Shown: one piece after another, positions 16,692 through 26,507 of the stretch
How positions within the stretch are numbered: the first letter of the stretch is position 1
Layout of the letters: each line of letters opens with the position of its first letter
From: Rhodospirillales bacterium
GTDB lineage: Bacteria > Pseudomonadota > Alphaproteobacteria > Dongiales > Dongiaceae
Assembly (NCBI GenBank): GCA_009885795.1
Contig: VFKA01000006.1
Span: forward strand, 1 to 47,376
Direction of reading: 5' to 3'
DNA length: 47,376 nt
Made by a program: the position numbers and the translations under genes
Notes under the pieces: model-generated
Told to the model about the DNA's origin: nothing
Seen by the model: the letters and a program-made list of their open reading frames with translations, nothing else
Database searches by the model: none

Positions 16692-17099
16692 ATGGCGTAC
16701 TGGCTGCTGAAATCCGAACCCGGCACTTATTCCTGGGATCGCCTGGTGAAGGAAGGGCGCACCGGCTGGAACGGCGTGCGCAACCATCAGGCGGCCAACA
16801 ATCTGAAGGCGATGAAGCGGGGCGACCACGCCTTCTTCTATCACTCCGGCGCCGCCCCGGCCGTCGTCGGCATCGTCGAAATCGTCAAGGCCGGCTACCC
16901 GGACCCGAGCGATCCGGCCGGGCGCTTCGTCATGGTCGATGTGAAGCCGGTGAAGGCGCTGGCGGCGCCGGTGCCGCTCGCCAAGATCAAGGCGAATGCG
17001 GCCCTGAAAGACTTGGCCCTGCTGCGCCAGGGGCGCCTCTCCGTCGTGCCGATCGACCCCGCCTCATGGGCCCTCATCGGCCGCATGGGCGGGGTCTAA
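16692..17099 (+). CDS. EVE-domain protein
   Basis: The 135-residue product is a single EVE domain, a PUA-like fold that binds modified bases. Typical features are YWLLKSEPGTYSWDRLVKEG at the N-terminus, WNGVRNHQAANNLKAM, GDHAFFYHSG and VVGIVEIVKAGYPDP. The ATG at 16692 is six bases after the YciI stop. A GTG at 16683, which would overlap that stop, is an alternative. The gene ends the short plus-strand operon tsaD-yciI-EVE. It converges with the permease gene 12 bases away. Stand-alone EVE proteins are linked to reading of modified cytosines or RNA modifications, but no target can be named here. Confidence 0.9.
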   Translation: MAYWLLKSEPGTYSWDRLVKEGRTGWNGVRNHQAANNLKAMKRGDHAFFYHSGAAPAVVGIVEIVKAGYPDPSDPAGRFVMVDVKPVKALAAPVPLAKIKANAALKDLALLRQGRLSVVPIDPASWALIGRMGGV

Positions 17100-17111
17100 A
17101 GTTCGGCTAGG

Positions 17112-18743
17112 CTACTCGATCGGTATTTCCTTGAACGCGAGGTTGATGTCGATGCCTTGGCTCGCGCGGTACGCCTTCATGGCGAAGAAGAAGATCGCCG
17201 CGACCACGAAGATGCCGACGACGATCGCGAGCTGATCCGGCGCGTGGCCGGCGGCCACGTCGTCGAAGAACAGGATCAACAGATAGGCGGTGCTGGCGAG
17301 GAACCCGAGCCCGCAAGCCACCGTCATCACCGGCAGGCCGAACAGCTTGCGGTCGGCCAGCGGCGACTTCTGATAGATGTGCGGCCTGTAGTACGGGAAG
17401 AAAACGCCGGCCAGCAGCGTCAGCACCCAGGCGAGAACTTGCGCCTCGATCAGGATGACGATCTTCGAGAAGTACGACCAGAAGCAGAAGAACGCCAGGA
17501 ACAAGACCTGGATCGCCAGGCTGACCAGGATCGCCGTCGTCGGCGTGTGGCGCGTCGTCGACACGGTGCCCAGTGCCGCCGGCGCCACCCGGTCGAAGGA
17601 CCACGCCACCATGGCCCTGACCGCGAAGGTCTGGATGCCCGGCAGCCACATCCACATCCACAACACCACGCCGAGCCCGATGATCGCGGTCCAGAAGGCG
17701 GAGCCGGTGAGCATGCCCGTCAACAGCGTGATCGACGGATCGACCGGCGTGGTCAGCCCGCCCTCGCCGCCCAACTGGAAGTAGTTGTAGACGGCGGTGC
17801 CGAGGAAATCGTAGCCGATGGTGCGGTTGGAAAGCCAGATCATGACGATCCACAGCACCGTCGGGACGATCACCGCGCCCAGCATGCCCCACACCTGCGA
17901 CTTCTCGACCGACTTGATCTCGCCGCCGAGGCAAAAGGAGTACGCGGCGCCGATCAGCGGCAGCCACGCCCAGTTGGAGACGCCGAGCGTGGTGCCGAAG
18001 GTGGCCCCCTCGGTGCTCCAGCCCAACGACTTGCCCGATTCGATGATGGCGTTATAGGCGTCGGGCACGCCCACCGCGGTCCCCATGAGAAGGTTGAATT
18101 GGGCGATGAACTCCGCGTTCGAATAGCTTGCCAGCACCACGATCATCGTCACCGTGCCGAGCATGGCCAGGATGAACACGAACTTGTGGACCAGCAGGAA
18201 AAGCCGCATCCCCGACGCCAGCAGCCAGGCGCAAAGGACGAGGATGACGGTGCCGATGATGAACAGCCACCAGGGCTGGGTGATGGTTCCCGCGAGGTTC
18301 GTGGCCCATTCGGCGCCGAACGCGATGCCGATCATGGAGAAGGTGGGGGCGATGCCGAGCAAGATGATCCAATAGGCGGCGATACCGGCATAGAACAGCG
18401 GCGGCACGATGTCGCCGACGCTGATCATGAACGCCAGCCACGGCGGCAAAATGCGCGAGGCGAAGACGTAGGTGCCGCCCGAACGCGGCAGCACCACCGA
18501 CCAGGTGATCATGCCCCAGGAAACGAGCGCCATGGCGACGGCGACGAGGATGCAGCCCAGGATCAGATTACCGCCGGGATAGAAGGCGGGCCCGTAGAAC
18601 ATCATGGTGGCGATGCCGAGACCGACGCTCACCAGCCCGATGTTGAAGACGAAGGTGTCGAACATCGAGGCAGTGCGGATGAGCCCCGATGCCTTCCTGA
18701 GGAAGATCCGCTTGTCGCCGCCCGTGTCAGCCGTGATGGTCAT
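17112..18743 (-). CDS. APC-superfamily amino-acid permease
   Basis: The 543-residue integral membrane protein has about 13-14 predicted helices and opens with LRKASGLIRTASMFDTFVFN, close to the first helix. APC-type features include PRSGGTYVFASRILPP after TM2-3 and a GG-rich segment in the middle. GGGGGG precedes the ATG at 18743. It is encoded downstream of the M24 peptidase-like gene and ureidoglycolate-lyase-like gene on the same strand, with a 177-base gap holding a palindromic repeat. The substrate may be an amino acid, peptide-derived or nitrogenous compound processed by those enzymes; this is inferred from proximity only. Confidence 0.88.
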   Translation of the reverse strand: MTITADTGGDKRIFLRKASGLIRTASMFDTFVFNIGLVSVGLGIATMMFYGPAFYPGGNLILGCILVAVAMALVSWGMITWSVVLPRSGGTYVFASRILPPWLAFMISVGDIVPPLFYAGIAAYWIILLGIAPTFSMIGIAFGAEWATNLAGTITQPWWLFIIGTVILVLCAWLLASGMRLFLLVHKFVFILAMLGTVTMIVVLASYSNAEFIAQFNLLMGTAVGVPDAYNAIIESGKSLGWSTEGATFGTTLGVSNWAWLPLIGAAYSFCLGGEIKSVEKSQVWGMLGAVIVPTVLWIVMIWLSNRTIGYDFLGTAVYNYFQLGGEGGLTTPVDPSITLLTGMLTGSAFWTAIIGLGVVLWMWMWLPGIQTFAVRAMVAWSFDRVAPAALGTVSTTRHTPTTAILVSLAIQVLFLAFFCFWSYFSKIVILIEAQVLAWVLTLLAGVFFPYYRPHIYQKSPLADRKLFGLPVMTVACGLGFLASTAYLLILFFDDVAAGHAPDQLAIVVGIFVVAAIFFFAMKAYRASQGIDINLAFKEIPIE

Positions 18744-18832
18744 TGTCGTGCCCCCCTAATTGGTTGGTTCCAGTCCGGTTCCGGCGGCGCTTGGTACCAG
18801 GAATCATCGAAGCGTGGTACGCGGCGCGAGCC

Positions 18833-18884
18833 CTCATGTTTCGACAGGCTCGACATGAGGGCCTCATCCCGAGCCTGTCGAAGG
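18833..18884. repeat. Dispersed palindromic repeat, copy B
   Basis: TTCGACAGGCTCG at 18840-18852 and its exact inverse CGAGCCTGTCGAA at 18870-18882 form a 13-bp perfect inverted repeat, with CTCATG/CATGAG inside. It is almost the same as the element at 10824-10890. It occupies most of the gap between the M24 and permease genes and could act as an mRNA-stabilising or terminator-like hairpin. Confidence 0.82.
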
Positions 18885-18920
18885 ATAGAGGCCCGGCTCA
18901 CGTCTTAACGCCCCCGGCGC

Positions 18921-20111
18921 CTACCACCACAGATGCGGAACCGGTGTGATTTCCTCGATCCCCTTCGAGGTAACGATGTAATTGGTCTCGAACGCCGCGG
19001 TGCCGACGCCCTTGGCGTCGAAGAACCCCTCGACGCTCGCCACCATGTTCGGTTCGAAGATCTCGTCGCCCTTTAAGAGCCGCGTCTCGATGTACGGGTG
19101 CTCCCACATGCAGCCGTTGGAGTGGCCGTAATAGGGCCAGTTGGTCTTGAGGACCTCCGAGCTGTAGCCCGACGCCGCCGACAGCTTGTCGCCCAGCCGG
19201 GCCACGTCGATAACCTTGACGCCGGGTTTGATGGCGGCCATCAGCTGATGCATCATGTCGACGAGCGACTCGATCAGTTTCTGTTGGCCTTTGTTGGGCT
19301 TGCGCCCGACCACCGCCGTGCGGCCGGGGTCGAGCCAATAGCCCTGGAAAATCGGGCCATAGATGAACCCGTGCACGATCTGGCCTTGCTTGGGCGTCAG
19401 CGTGCTGAACCCGACCAGCGGATCGCTTTCGAGATAGCGGCTGTACTTGCCGTGCGAGATGGCGATCCGGTGCCAGGCGCCGCCCTGCTTCAACAGAGAG
19501 CCGCCGCCCGCGGCCGCCGCCTCGGATTCCGACTTGCCCGATACCAGCGCCTTCATCAACGCGGTGTGGGCCTTGGTGACGATCTCGCCCGCTTCGCGGA
19601 AGCAGGCGATCTCGCGCTTGCTCTTGATGCGCCGCACCTCGCGCACCAGGTCGTCATCGGGAACGAACTGGATGCCCGGCGCCGCCTTTTCCAGCTGGCG
19701 CGCGTATTTCACCGGCACGAAATCGCTGCCGACGAAGGCGACCTTGCCGGTGAGCCCGCGCGCTTTCAGCGCGTCGGCGACGCCCTTGAAGGGATCGTAG
19801 AGGCCCTGGAAGCGGTCGGTGGCGATGATGTCGTAGCGCGCCTCGGCCTCGTCGGTGATGAGCTCGGGCGTTTGTCCCGGCTGCATGATGACGGCCGAAT
19901 AGCCGCGCCCGTTCCACAGCACGGTGTCCGGTTCCTGGCCCGAATGGGTCGAGAAGAAGTTGGTGAGGTAGATCATGTCGCCGGCGCGCTCGTAGACGCC
20001 CGACGTCTTGCCGAACACCACGGCCGCCTGGTGGCCGCGGCGCTTCATCGCGTCATGGACCTTTTGCCAGCGGGCTTCGTACTCGGCTATCGGAAAATAA
20101 CGAAATCCCAT
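18921..20111 (-). CDS. M24-family (creatinase/aminopeptidase P-like) protein lacking one metal ligand
   Basis: The 396-residue protein has a creatinase N-like domain (about 1-160) and a C-terminal pita-bread M24 domain. Likely retained metal-site residues are Asp in GYWLDPGRT, His in [13 protein letters not shown], Glu in VASVEGFFD and Glu in FETNYIVT. The first Asp of the usual DxG...GYxxD pattern is Ile here ([13 protein letters not shown]), 11 residues before the conserved Asp. It may therefore bind one metal, or none as in creatinase, and may not be a peptidase. The ATG at 20111 has GAGGGGG upstream. It lies between a permease and an AllA-like gene, suggesting nitrogen-compound breakdown. 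Confidence 0.8.
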   Translation of the reverse strand: MGFRYFPIAEYEARWQKVHDAMKRRGHQAAVVFGKTSGVYERAGDMIYLTNFFSTHSGQEPDTVLWNGRGYSAVIMQPGQTPELITDEAEARYDIIATDRFQGLYDPFKGVADALKARGLTGKVAFVGSDFVPVKYARQLEKAAPGIQFVPDDDLVREVRRIKSKREIACFREAGEIVTKAHTALMKALVSGKSESEAAAAGGGSLLKQGGAWHRIAISHGKYSRYLESDPLVGFSTLTPKQGQIVHGFIYGPIFQGYWLDPGRTAVVGRKPNKGQQKLIESLVDMMHQLMAAIKPGVKVIDVARLGDKLSAASGYSSEVLKTNWPYYGHSNGCMWEHPYIETRLLKGDEIFEPNMVASVEGFFDAKGVGTAAFETNYIVTSKGIEEITPVPHLWW

Positions 20112-20190
20112 GGTTTCCCCCTCGGTTCCCGCACGACGATCGATCACGCGATCAAGACTATGGAGTTTTGCCGTCCCTGTCGAGCGCGTA

Positions 20191-20856
20191 CTAAAGCGCC
20201 GTCGCCAGCGGCGCCGCGATATAGCAGCCGAACTCGGCCGGAAAATTGACGCTCACGCGGGCATGGACCTTGCCCTGGCGGTCGAGGAAGCGCCCCGAAT
20301 CGCCGACCGGATAAACGCCGTCATGCCAGATATTGGGATGGATATAGAGGCCCTTGCCGCCGTCGAACCAGAAGGCGGTGAAATCCTCCGGCTTCACATC
20401 ATCGCCCGGCGGCGCCAGCGGCACCACGAACGGCCCTTTGTCCATGGGATGGAACATCTGCCCGCCATCGGGATGGTAGTTGGCGCGCCACAGCAGCGCC
20501 TGGCGCCGCGGGGTCGTCGCCCGATCCTCGGCCGCGTCGGGCGGAAGCCGGCTCCACCCCAGCACGTAGTCGCCGCCCACCGCATGGTTCCGCGCCCGCA
20601 GCACGTCGCCGTGCCAGGTACAGGCGAAGATCCCCTCCGTCGTGCCGCCTTCGTCGCCGCTGTTCGAATCGACCGGACGCCGGCCCGGGGCGGGCCAGCG
20701 CACGATCTCGATCCGGTGGCTGCTGGGATCGTCGACGATCTCGCCATAACCCTCGAGCGAAGCCGCCGTTCCCTCGACCAGCTTCAATTCCCGCACCGGC
20801 AGGCGCGGCATGGTGGCGCCCTCCGGCCGCAGGTTCGGTACATCGATCTTGTTCAT
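20191..20856 (-). CDS. Ureidoglycolate lyase (AllA)-family protein
   Basis: The 221-residue product has a cupin-like fold with AllA-family features: the early [19 protein letters not shown] strand, [19 protein letters not shown] in the middle and the hallmark [16 protein letters not shown] near the C-terminus. AllA splits ureidoglycolate to glyoxylate and urea. This protein is longer than the classical 160-residue enzyme, mainly through a 60-residue insert around an FACTWHGD segment, so its substrate may differ. It is the first gene of a minus-strand group with the M24-like and permease genes. It diverges from acs across 81 bases. Confidence 0.72.
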   Translation of the reverse strand: MNKIDVPNLRPEGATMPRLPVRELKLVEGTAASLEGYGEIVDDPSSHRIEIVRWPAPGRRPVDSNSGDEGGTTEGIFACTWHGDVLRARNHAVGGDYVLGWSRLPPDAAEDRATTPRRQALLWRANYHPDGGQMFHPMDKGPFVVPLAPPGDDVKPEDFTAFWFDGGKGLYIHPNIWHDGVYPVGDSGRFLDRQGKVHARVSVNFPAEFGCYIAAPLATAL

Positions 20857-20937
20857 GGCCGTTCCCGTTCTCTTGTCCGCCCTACGATTTTACGCCATGA
20901 ATCCGGCCGGCGGCGCAAAAAATTGGGGACACCGACG

Positions 20938-22878
<1,941 letters not shown>

Positions 22879-23000
22879 GACTGTCTCCCGTTATTCAATA
22901 GGCATGCGGTTGAATCGAGATTCGCTTTCGGCGATGGGAGATATCAATTTGCATGCACTCAGATAGCGGACAACCGAAACCTGGAAAGGAGGTTATTCCC

Positions 23001-23450
23001 ATGATGTGTAAACTCAGCAAAGCTGTGTCATGGTGGTTTGCCATGTTCTTCATCGTCGTGGTCTCGACGACGGCTCCGGTCTCTGCCGAGGACGCGCCGC
23101 TTCCGGATGAAAGTGTTGTGATCGCCTCGACCGACGGCGTCGATCCCTCGATCGGTTCCCTCTTCGGGGAGTGGCAGGGGAAGTGGGGTGGGCAACTTCA
23201 CTCCCGGTTCATCGTGACGAACATCGAATCGGGCGGCCGGGTGACCGGCTTCTATTGCTGGGCGGCCGGCTCAAACTTTAGTGCTGGGTGCTCGCCGTTG
23301 CCCGAAAACGCCGAGTTCAAGGACGACGAAATCAACTTTAGCTGGGGACAGGTGGTCTTCGTGTTCCAGCGGCGGGACAATGATAAGGTCATCGGCACAA
23401 GGACCGCGGGCGATCAGCTCGACTCCGTCCTGATGACCAAGGGTAACTGA
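23001..23450 (+). CDS. Small secreted protein of unknown function
   Basis: The 149-residue product has a clear Sec signal peptide (hydrophobic WWFAMFFIVVVSTTA, probable cleavage after VSA near residue 27). A compact beta-rich domain of about 110 residues follows, with repeated aromatic strands (LFGEWQGKWGGQLHSRFIV, TGFYCWAAG, NFSWGQVVFVFQRR). Two Cys (FYCWAAGSN and SAGCSPLP) may form a disulphide. A near-perfect ribosome-binding site, AAAGGAGGT, stands before the ATG at 23001, suggesting strong translation; a second ATG follows at 23004. I do not recognise a family. The strand pattern suggests a small lipocalin- or beta-sandwich-like fold. It is followed by a toxin gene on the opposite strand. 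Confidence 0.75.
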   Translation: MMCKLSKAVSWWFAMFFIVVVSTTAPVSAEDAPLPDESVVIASTDGVDPSIGSLFGEWQGKWGGQLHSRFIVTNIESGGRVTGFYCWAAGSNFSAGCSPLPENAEFKDDEINFSWGQVVFVFQRRDNDKVIGTRTAGDQLDSVLMTKGN

Positions 23451-23527
23451 CCGACTTTTCTGCTCTGGTGAGACGGACGAGCAATGTCAGCATTTGGTGG
23501 GGTCGGAGACGTTTTTTCGTGGCGGGC

Positions 23528-23959
23528 TTAATCCCCCCACGGATCGAACATGGCGGCGCCCGTGCGCGCCACGTCGCGAACGTTGCGCGTGACGAACACG
23601 AGGTCATACGCCAGCGCTGTCGCGGCCATGATGCCGTCCACAACCGGAACCGGGGCGCCCGCGCGCTCGGCGGCCGCGGAAATCGTACCCCATTGCTCGG
23701 CCACGTTCTCGTCGACCGGAATGATTCGGCCCGCGAAACGCGGGCGCAACTCGCCGTCGAGCCAGCGCCGGAGCCGTTCGCGCCGCCTCGCCTGTTCGTC
23801 CGCCAACAGAGCGATGCCCTTGGCGAGTTCGCCCAAGGTCAGCACGCTGAGAAAGGTGCCGTCCTCGTCGATGCCGCGCATCCATTCGACGACGCGGGGC
23901 TCCGGGCGAGGGCGAATAAACTCCGAGACGACGTTGGTGTCGAGCAGATAGCCGTTCAC
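23528..23959 (-). CDS. PIN-domain VapC-type toxin
   Basis: The 143-residue product is a PIN-domain ribonuclease. The first acidic residue is in YLLDTNVVSEF, the Glu in LTLGELAKGI and the later acidic cluster in VPVVDGIMAATA and FVTRNVRDV. VapC toxins cleave tRNA or rRNA. The GTG start at 23957-23959 overlaps the antitoxin stop in GTGA. A longer frame upstream runs over the antitoxin gene and is not real. Its partner is the Phd/YefM-like antitoxin encoded immediately upstream on the same strand. Confidence 0.9.
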   Translation of the reverse strand: MNGYLLDTNVVSEFIRPRPEPRVVEWMRGIDEDGTFLSVLTLGELAKGIALLADEQARRRERLRRWLDGELRPRFAGRIIPVDENVAEQWGTISAAAERAGAPVPVVDGIMAATALAYDLVFVTRNVRDVARTGAAMFDPWGD

Positions 23960-24273
23960 AACTCGACGTCCCGCCCGTAATCCTTGGCGCGGGTAAGGTC
24001 GAGCTTGACGCCCCGCAACGGCGAGCGGGCAAAGAACTCGACAAGGGAGCCGCGCTGGCGCGCGGCCAGCCGATCGTACTGCTCGGCCGACAAGACGACG
24101 ACCGCATCCTTGCCGTGCCGGGTGACGCGCTGCGGACCCTCGTCGCGGGCGCGACGAAAGAGCTGACTGAACCGGGCCTTGGCGTCCTGCAATTGCCACT
24201 CACCCAAGACCGTGGCGGAGGCCAGCGGGCGCGCGTCCCTTGCCGCGTTGCGTTCCCTGCTAGGCTTGTTCAT
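23956..24273 (-). CDS. Phd/YefM-type antitoxin
   Basis: The 105-residue protein has the Phd/YefM fold signature WQLQDAKARFSQLFRRA near residues 26-42, followed by VTRHGKDAVVVLSAEQYDRL. The N-terminal extension of about 25 residues is longer than usual, so an internal start is possible. It binds the PIN toxin encoded next and probably represses the operon from the GACTAGTC repeats upstream. The gene reads away from the neighbouring RelE-type module, with an 80-base shared upstream region. Confidence 0.85.
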   Translation of the reverse strand: MNKPSRERNAARDARPLASATVLGEWQLQDAKARFSQLFRRARDEGPQRVTRHGKDAVVVLSAEQYDRLAARQRGSLVEFFARSPLRGVKLDLTRAKDYGRDVEL

Positions 24274-24291
24274 CGCTGTTTCCTTGCTTTA

Positions 24292-24308
24292 GACTAGTCA
24301 GACTAGTC
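24292..24308. promoter_or_regulatory. Candidate operator between two divergent toxin-antitoxin modules
   Basis: Two direct copies of the self-complementary octamer GACTAGTC (24292-24299 and 24301-24308) stand one base apart, about 20 bases before the Phd-type antitoxin start. Together they also form a larger palindrome. Such paired palindromes are usual operators for antitoxin autorepression. Binding has not been shown. Confidence 0.55.
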
Positions 24309-24353
24309 GTGCTATAACATGGCACGGCCGGGCAGGCAAGCGCCGCCGTCCGC

Positions 24354-24648
24354 ATGGCGCCGGAGGCCATAATGGACCTCCACGCTTTCCGGGGCTGGAA
24401 TCCGGTCCATGGTGCGCGATTCGATCGAACGCTACTTGCGCCTTGCGCCGACGAGGACGAGCAAGAGCCGCATAAAGCGGCTGAGCGGAGTGTCTCGCCC
24501 GCAATATCGAATGCGTGTCGACGACCTGCGTGTGTTCTATGATGTTACGGCGGATACGGTAGAGATTCTCGCCATCGTATCGAAAGCCGAGGCCGCTTCG
24601 TGGCTGGCAAGATCAGGAGTATCCGATGAAGGAAGTGGCGCTGTCTGA
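24354..24648 (+). pseudogene. RelE/ParE-type toxin, frameshifted
   Basis: The C-terminal 79 codons (from 24409) read as a typical RelE/ParE toxin: VRDSIERYLRLAPTRTSKS, then SRPQYRMRVDDLRVFYDVT and LAIVSKAEAASWL. The missing N-terminus is present 5' in another frame from the ATG at 24354 (APEAIMDLHAFRGWN). Removing one C from the TCCGG at about 24401-24405 would restore a continuous RelE of about 98 residues. The toxin is thus either inactivated by a one-base insertion, translated only from the internal ATG at 24409, or affected by a sequencing error. It overlaps the following antitoxin gene by 23 bases. Confidence 0.72.
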
Positions 24649-24928
24649 GGTCAAGGACGATCTTTCGAAGTTCCTTCGGTTAGCCGCGCGGGAGACGATC
24701 ATGATCACGCGCCACGGCCGGCCGGCCGGCGTGCTGGTCGGGTTTGCCTCCGAGGATGACTGGTTCGATTACCGGATAGAGCATGATGCGCGCTTCCTGC
24801 GCCGCATCGATCAGGCGCGCGCGAGCATTCGCGCCGGCCGCGGCAATCGTATCGAGAAGTTGCCCCAGGACGTGCCGTCATCGCGCGTCCGGCGGCGAGG
24901 AGGGCGCCATGGTCCGAAAGTTCGATAG
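24626..24928 (+). CDS. Phd/YefM-type antitoxin of the RelE module
   Basis: The 100-residue protein opens with VALSEVKDDLSKFLRLAARE and continues ITRHGRPAGVLVGFASEDDW, the standard Phd/YefM DNA-binding fold followed by a toxin-binding helical tail. It overlaps the RelE-type toxin reading frame by 23 bases, as is usual when the toxin comes first. The partner toxin is frameshifted, so this antitoxin may be orphaned; it could still act as a repressor or as an anti-addiction factor. The last 20 residues are Arg-rich and may not be structured. Confidence 0.85.
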   Translation: MKEVALSEVKDDLSKFLRLAARETIMITRHGRPAGVLVGFASEDDWFDYRIEHDARFLRRIDQARASIRAGRGNRIEKLPQDVPSSRVRRRGGRHGPKVR

Positions 24929-25048
24929 CGTCGTCCTGACGACCGGGCTGCCGACGCCGGCGCCGAATTTCCGCATGGCGAAAGACGCACCCGGTTTGAT
25001 AGTATTCGCGCATCGGAACAATCGAACCAACGTCAAGGGAGGACAGCC

Positions 25049-26233
25049 ATGTCGCTGACGAAATCGCTTGCCCTGGCATCGGCTGCGATGCTGGCCGCCG
25101 CCGCGCCGGCCTCGGCCGAAATCCTCGCCCTCGTCAACTACGAGAGCAAATCGGCCGAAGCGCTCGCGGCCTACCCGAACCCGGTGCCGGGCATGACGCG
25201 CCAGGAAGGCTTCGCCGTCATCGACGTCGATCCGTCCTCGCCCGCTTTCGGCAAGGTCGTGCGCAACATCGAGCTGCCGCCCGATCTGGTGGCGCATCAC
25301 ATCTTCTACAACCGCGACCAGACCAAGGCCTATGTGACGGCGCTGGGCCGGGGCAACGAGCTCAGGATCATCGACATGACCGACCCGGCGCTGCCGGTCA
25401 CCGTGGTCAAGACCGATGGCTGCGTACTGGCCGAGGACGTCGTGTTCTCCGAGGACAACGGCACCTGGTACCTGACCTGCATGGGCTCGGGCAAGGTCAT
25501 CGTCGGCGACGCCGCGACCGGCGCCGTCATCCGCTCGATCGACCTGCCACTTCCCTATCCGCATGGCATCGCGCTGCACGAAGGCATCGACCGCCTGCTC
25601 ACGACCAACACCGTGCGAGGTTCCGACCTCGGCGACGCCGGCGAGGAGCTATCGGTCGTGAAGGCCTCGACCGGCGAAGTGCTCGGCACCCTCAAGGTGT
25701 CCGACAAGCCGTCGCCGGCGGGCGAGGCGCCGGTCGAGGTCGTGTTCATGCCGGGCAGCAATCCGCCGCTCGCCTTCGTCACCAACATGTATGGCGGCAC
25801 GCTGTGGGCGGTGACGTGGAACCCCGCCACGGGCGGCTTCGACGCGGCCAAGGCGTTCGATTTCGCCGAAATCGGCGCCGGCGTGCCGCTCGAAATCTAT
25901 TTCGACGATGCGGCGACGCGTCTCTATGTGACGACAGGCAAGCCGGGCCATGTCCACGTCTTCGACCTCACCGGCGAGCCGGGCAAGCCGCGCCTGCTCC
26001 AATCGATTCCAACCGCCGAGGGCGCGCACCACGTGGCCTTCACCAAGGACATGAAGCTGGGCTTCGTCCAGAACTCGCTCCTCAACCTGCCGGGCCTGAG
26101 CGACGGTTCGGTCACGGTCGTGGACTTCGAGAAGGGCGCCGCCATCGCCAGCATGGACACGCTCAAGAACGACGGCTTCAACCCCAACTGCATCGTCCTG
26201 CTGCCCCAATGGAACCACGCGGCCGGGCATTGA
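25049..26233 (+). CDS. Periplasmic YncE-like beta-propeller protein
   Basis: The 394-residue product has a Sec signal peptide (cleavage probably after ASA, about residue 23). A seven-bladed propeller-like series of repeats follows, with motifs such as AYVTALGRGNELRIIDMTDP, GSGKVIVGDAATGAVIRSID and RLYVTTGKPGHVHVFDLTG. Propellers of this type bind metals, cofactors or proteins; no enzymatic motif is visible. The ATG at 25049 follows AGGGAGGACAGCC, an excellent ribosome-binding site. It stands alone, with toxin-antitoxin genes upstream and a dehydrogenase on the opposite strand downstream. Confidence 0.8.
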   Translation: MSLTKSLALASAAMLAAAAPASAEILALVNYESKSAEALAAYPNPVPGMTRQEGFAVIDVDPSSPAFGKVVRNIELPPDLVAHHIFYNRDQTKAYVTALGRGNELRIIDMTDPALPVTVVKTDGCVLAEDVVFSEDNGTWYLTCMGSGKVIVGDAATGAVIRSIDLPLPYPHGIALHEGIDRLLTTNTVRGSDLGDAGEELSVVKASTGEVLGTLKVSDKPSPAGEAPVEVVFMPGSNPPLAFVTNMYGGTLWAVTWNPATGGFDAAKAFDFAEIGAGVPLEIYFDDAATRLYVTTGKPGHVHVFDLTGEPGKPRLLQSIPTAEGAHHVAFTKDMKLGFVQNSLLNLPGLSDGSVTVVDFEKGAAIASMDTLKNDGFNPNCIVLLPQWNHAAGH

Positions 26234-26507
26234 GGATAAATAGGGTCGGAGTCGATTACTTTCTCTTGACTTTTCCGGGCGCGTTCCTGTAATGTTCTTA
26301 ACCCCATCTCGGTGGGGCCGCCGTCGTTCTTTGACATCGTGAATAGGACTGCCAGAACGCTCATTCGCGCCCCGCGGGGGATGCGGTCCCGGTTCGATTC
26401 CAGCCCTTTGCCGACACCGGCGCGGAACCCGAATTGAACCTCCGAATATTACCCTGGGGTACCCTTTCCCAACCGACGACCGAGAACCGGCAACCGATAA
26501 CCGATAG
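26234..26507. other. 274-base intergenic region
   Basis: No gene is supported here. Near 26244-26259 lies AGGGTCGGAGTCGATTA, resembling a second site at 23499-23516. At 26302-26318 CCCCA...TGGGG could form a weak hairpin after the propeller gene. A GGTTCGATTCC at about 26391-26401 looks tRNA-like but has no supporting stems. Confidence 0.5.

Noticed and set aside
17157-18908. 583-codon plus-strand frame over the permease gene
   Set aside because: It is a His/Asp/Gln-rich shadow of a twelve-helix protein and has no recognisable motif.
26302-26318. Hairpin CCCCA...TGGGG as terminator of the propeller gene
   Set aside because: Stem of only five pairs and no T-run directly after it; too weak to call.
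26360-26410. GGTTCGATTCC resembling a tRNA T arm
   Set aside because: The flanking bases do not pair into a T stem and no acceptor, D or anticodon stems can be drawn on either strand.
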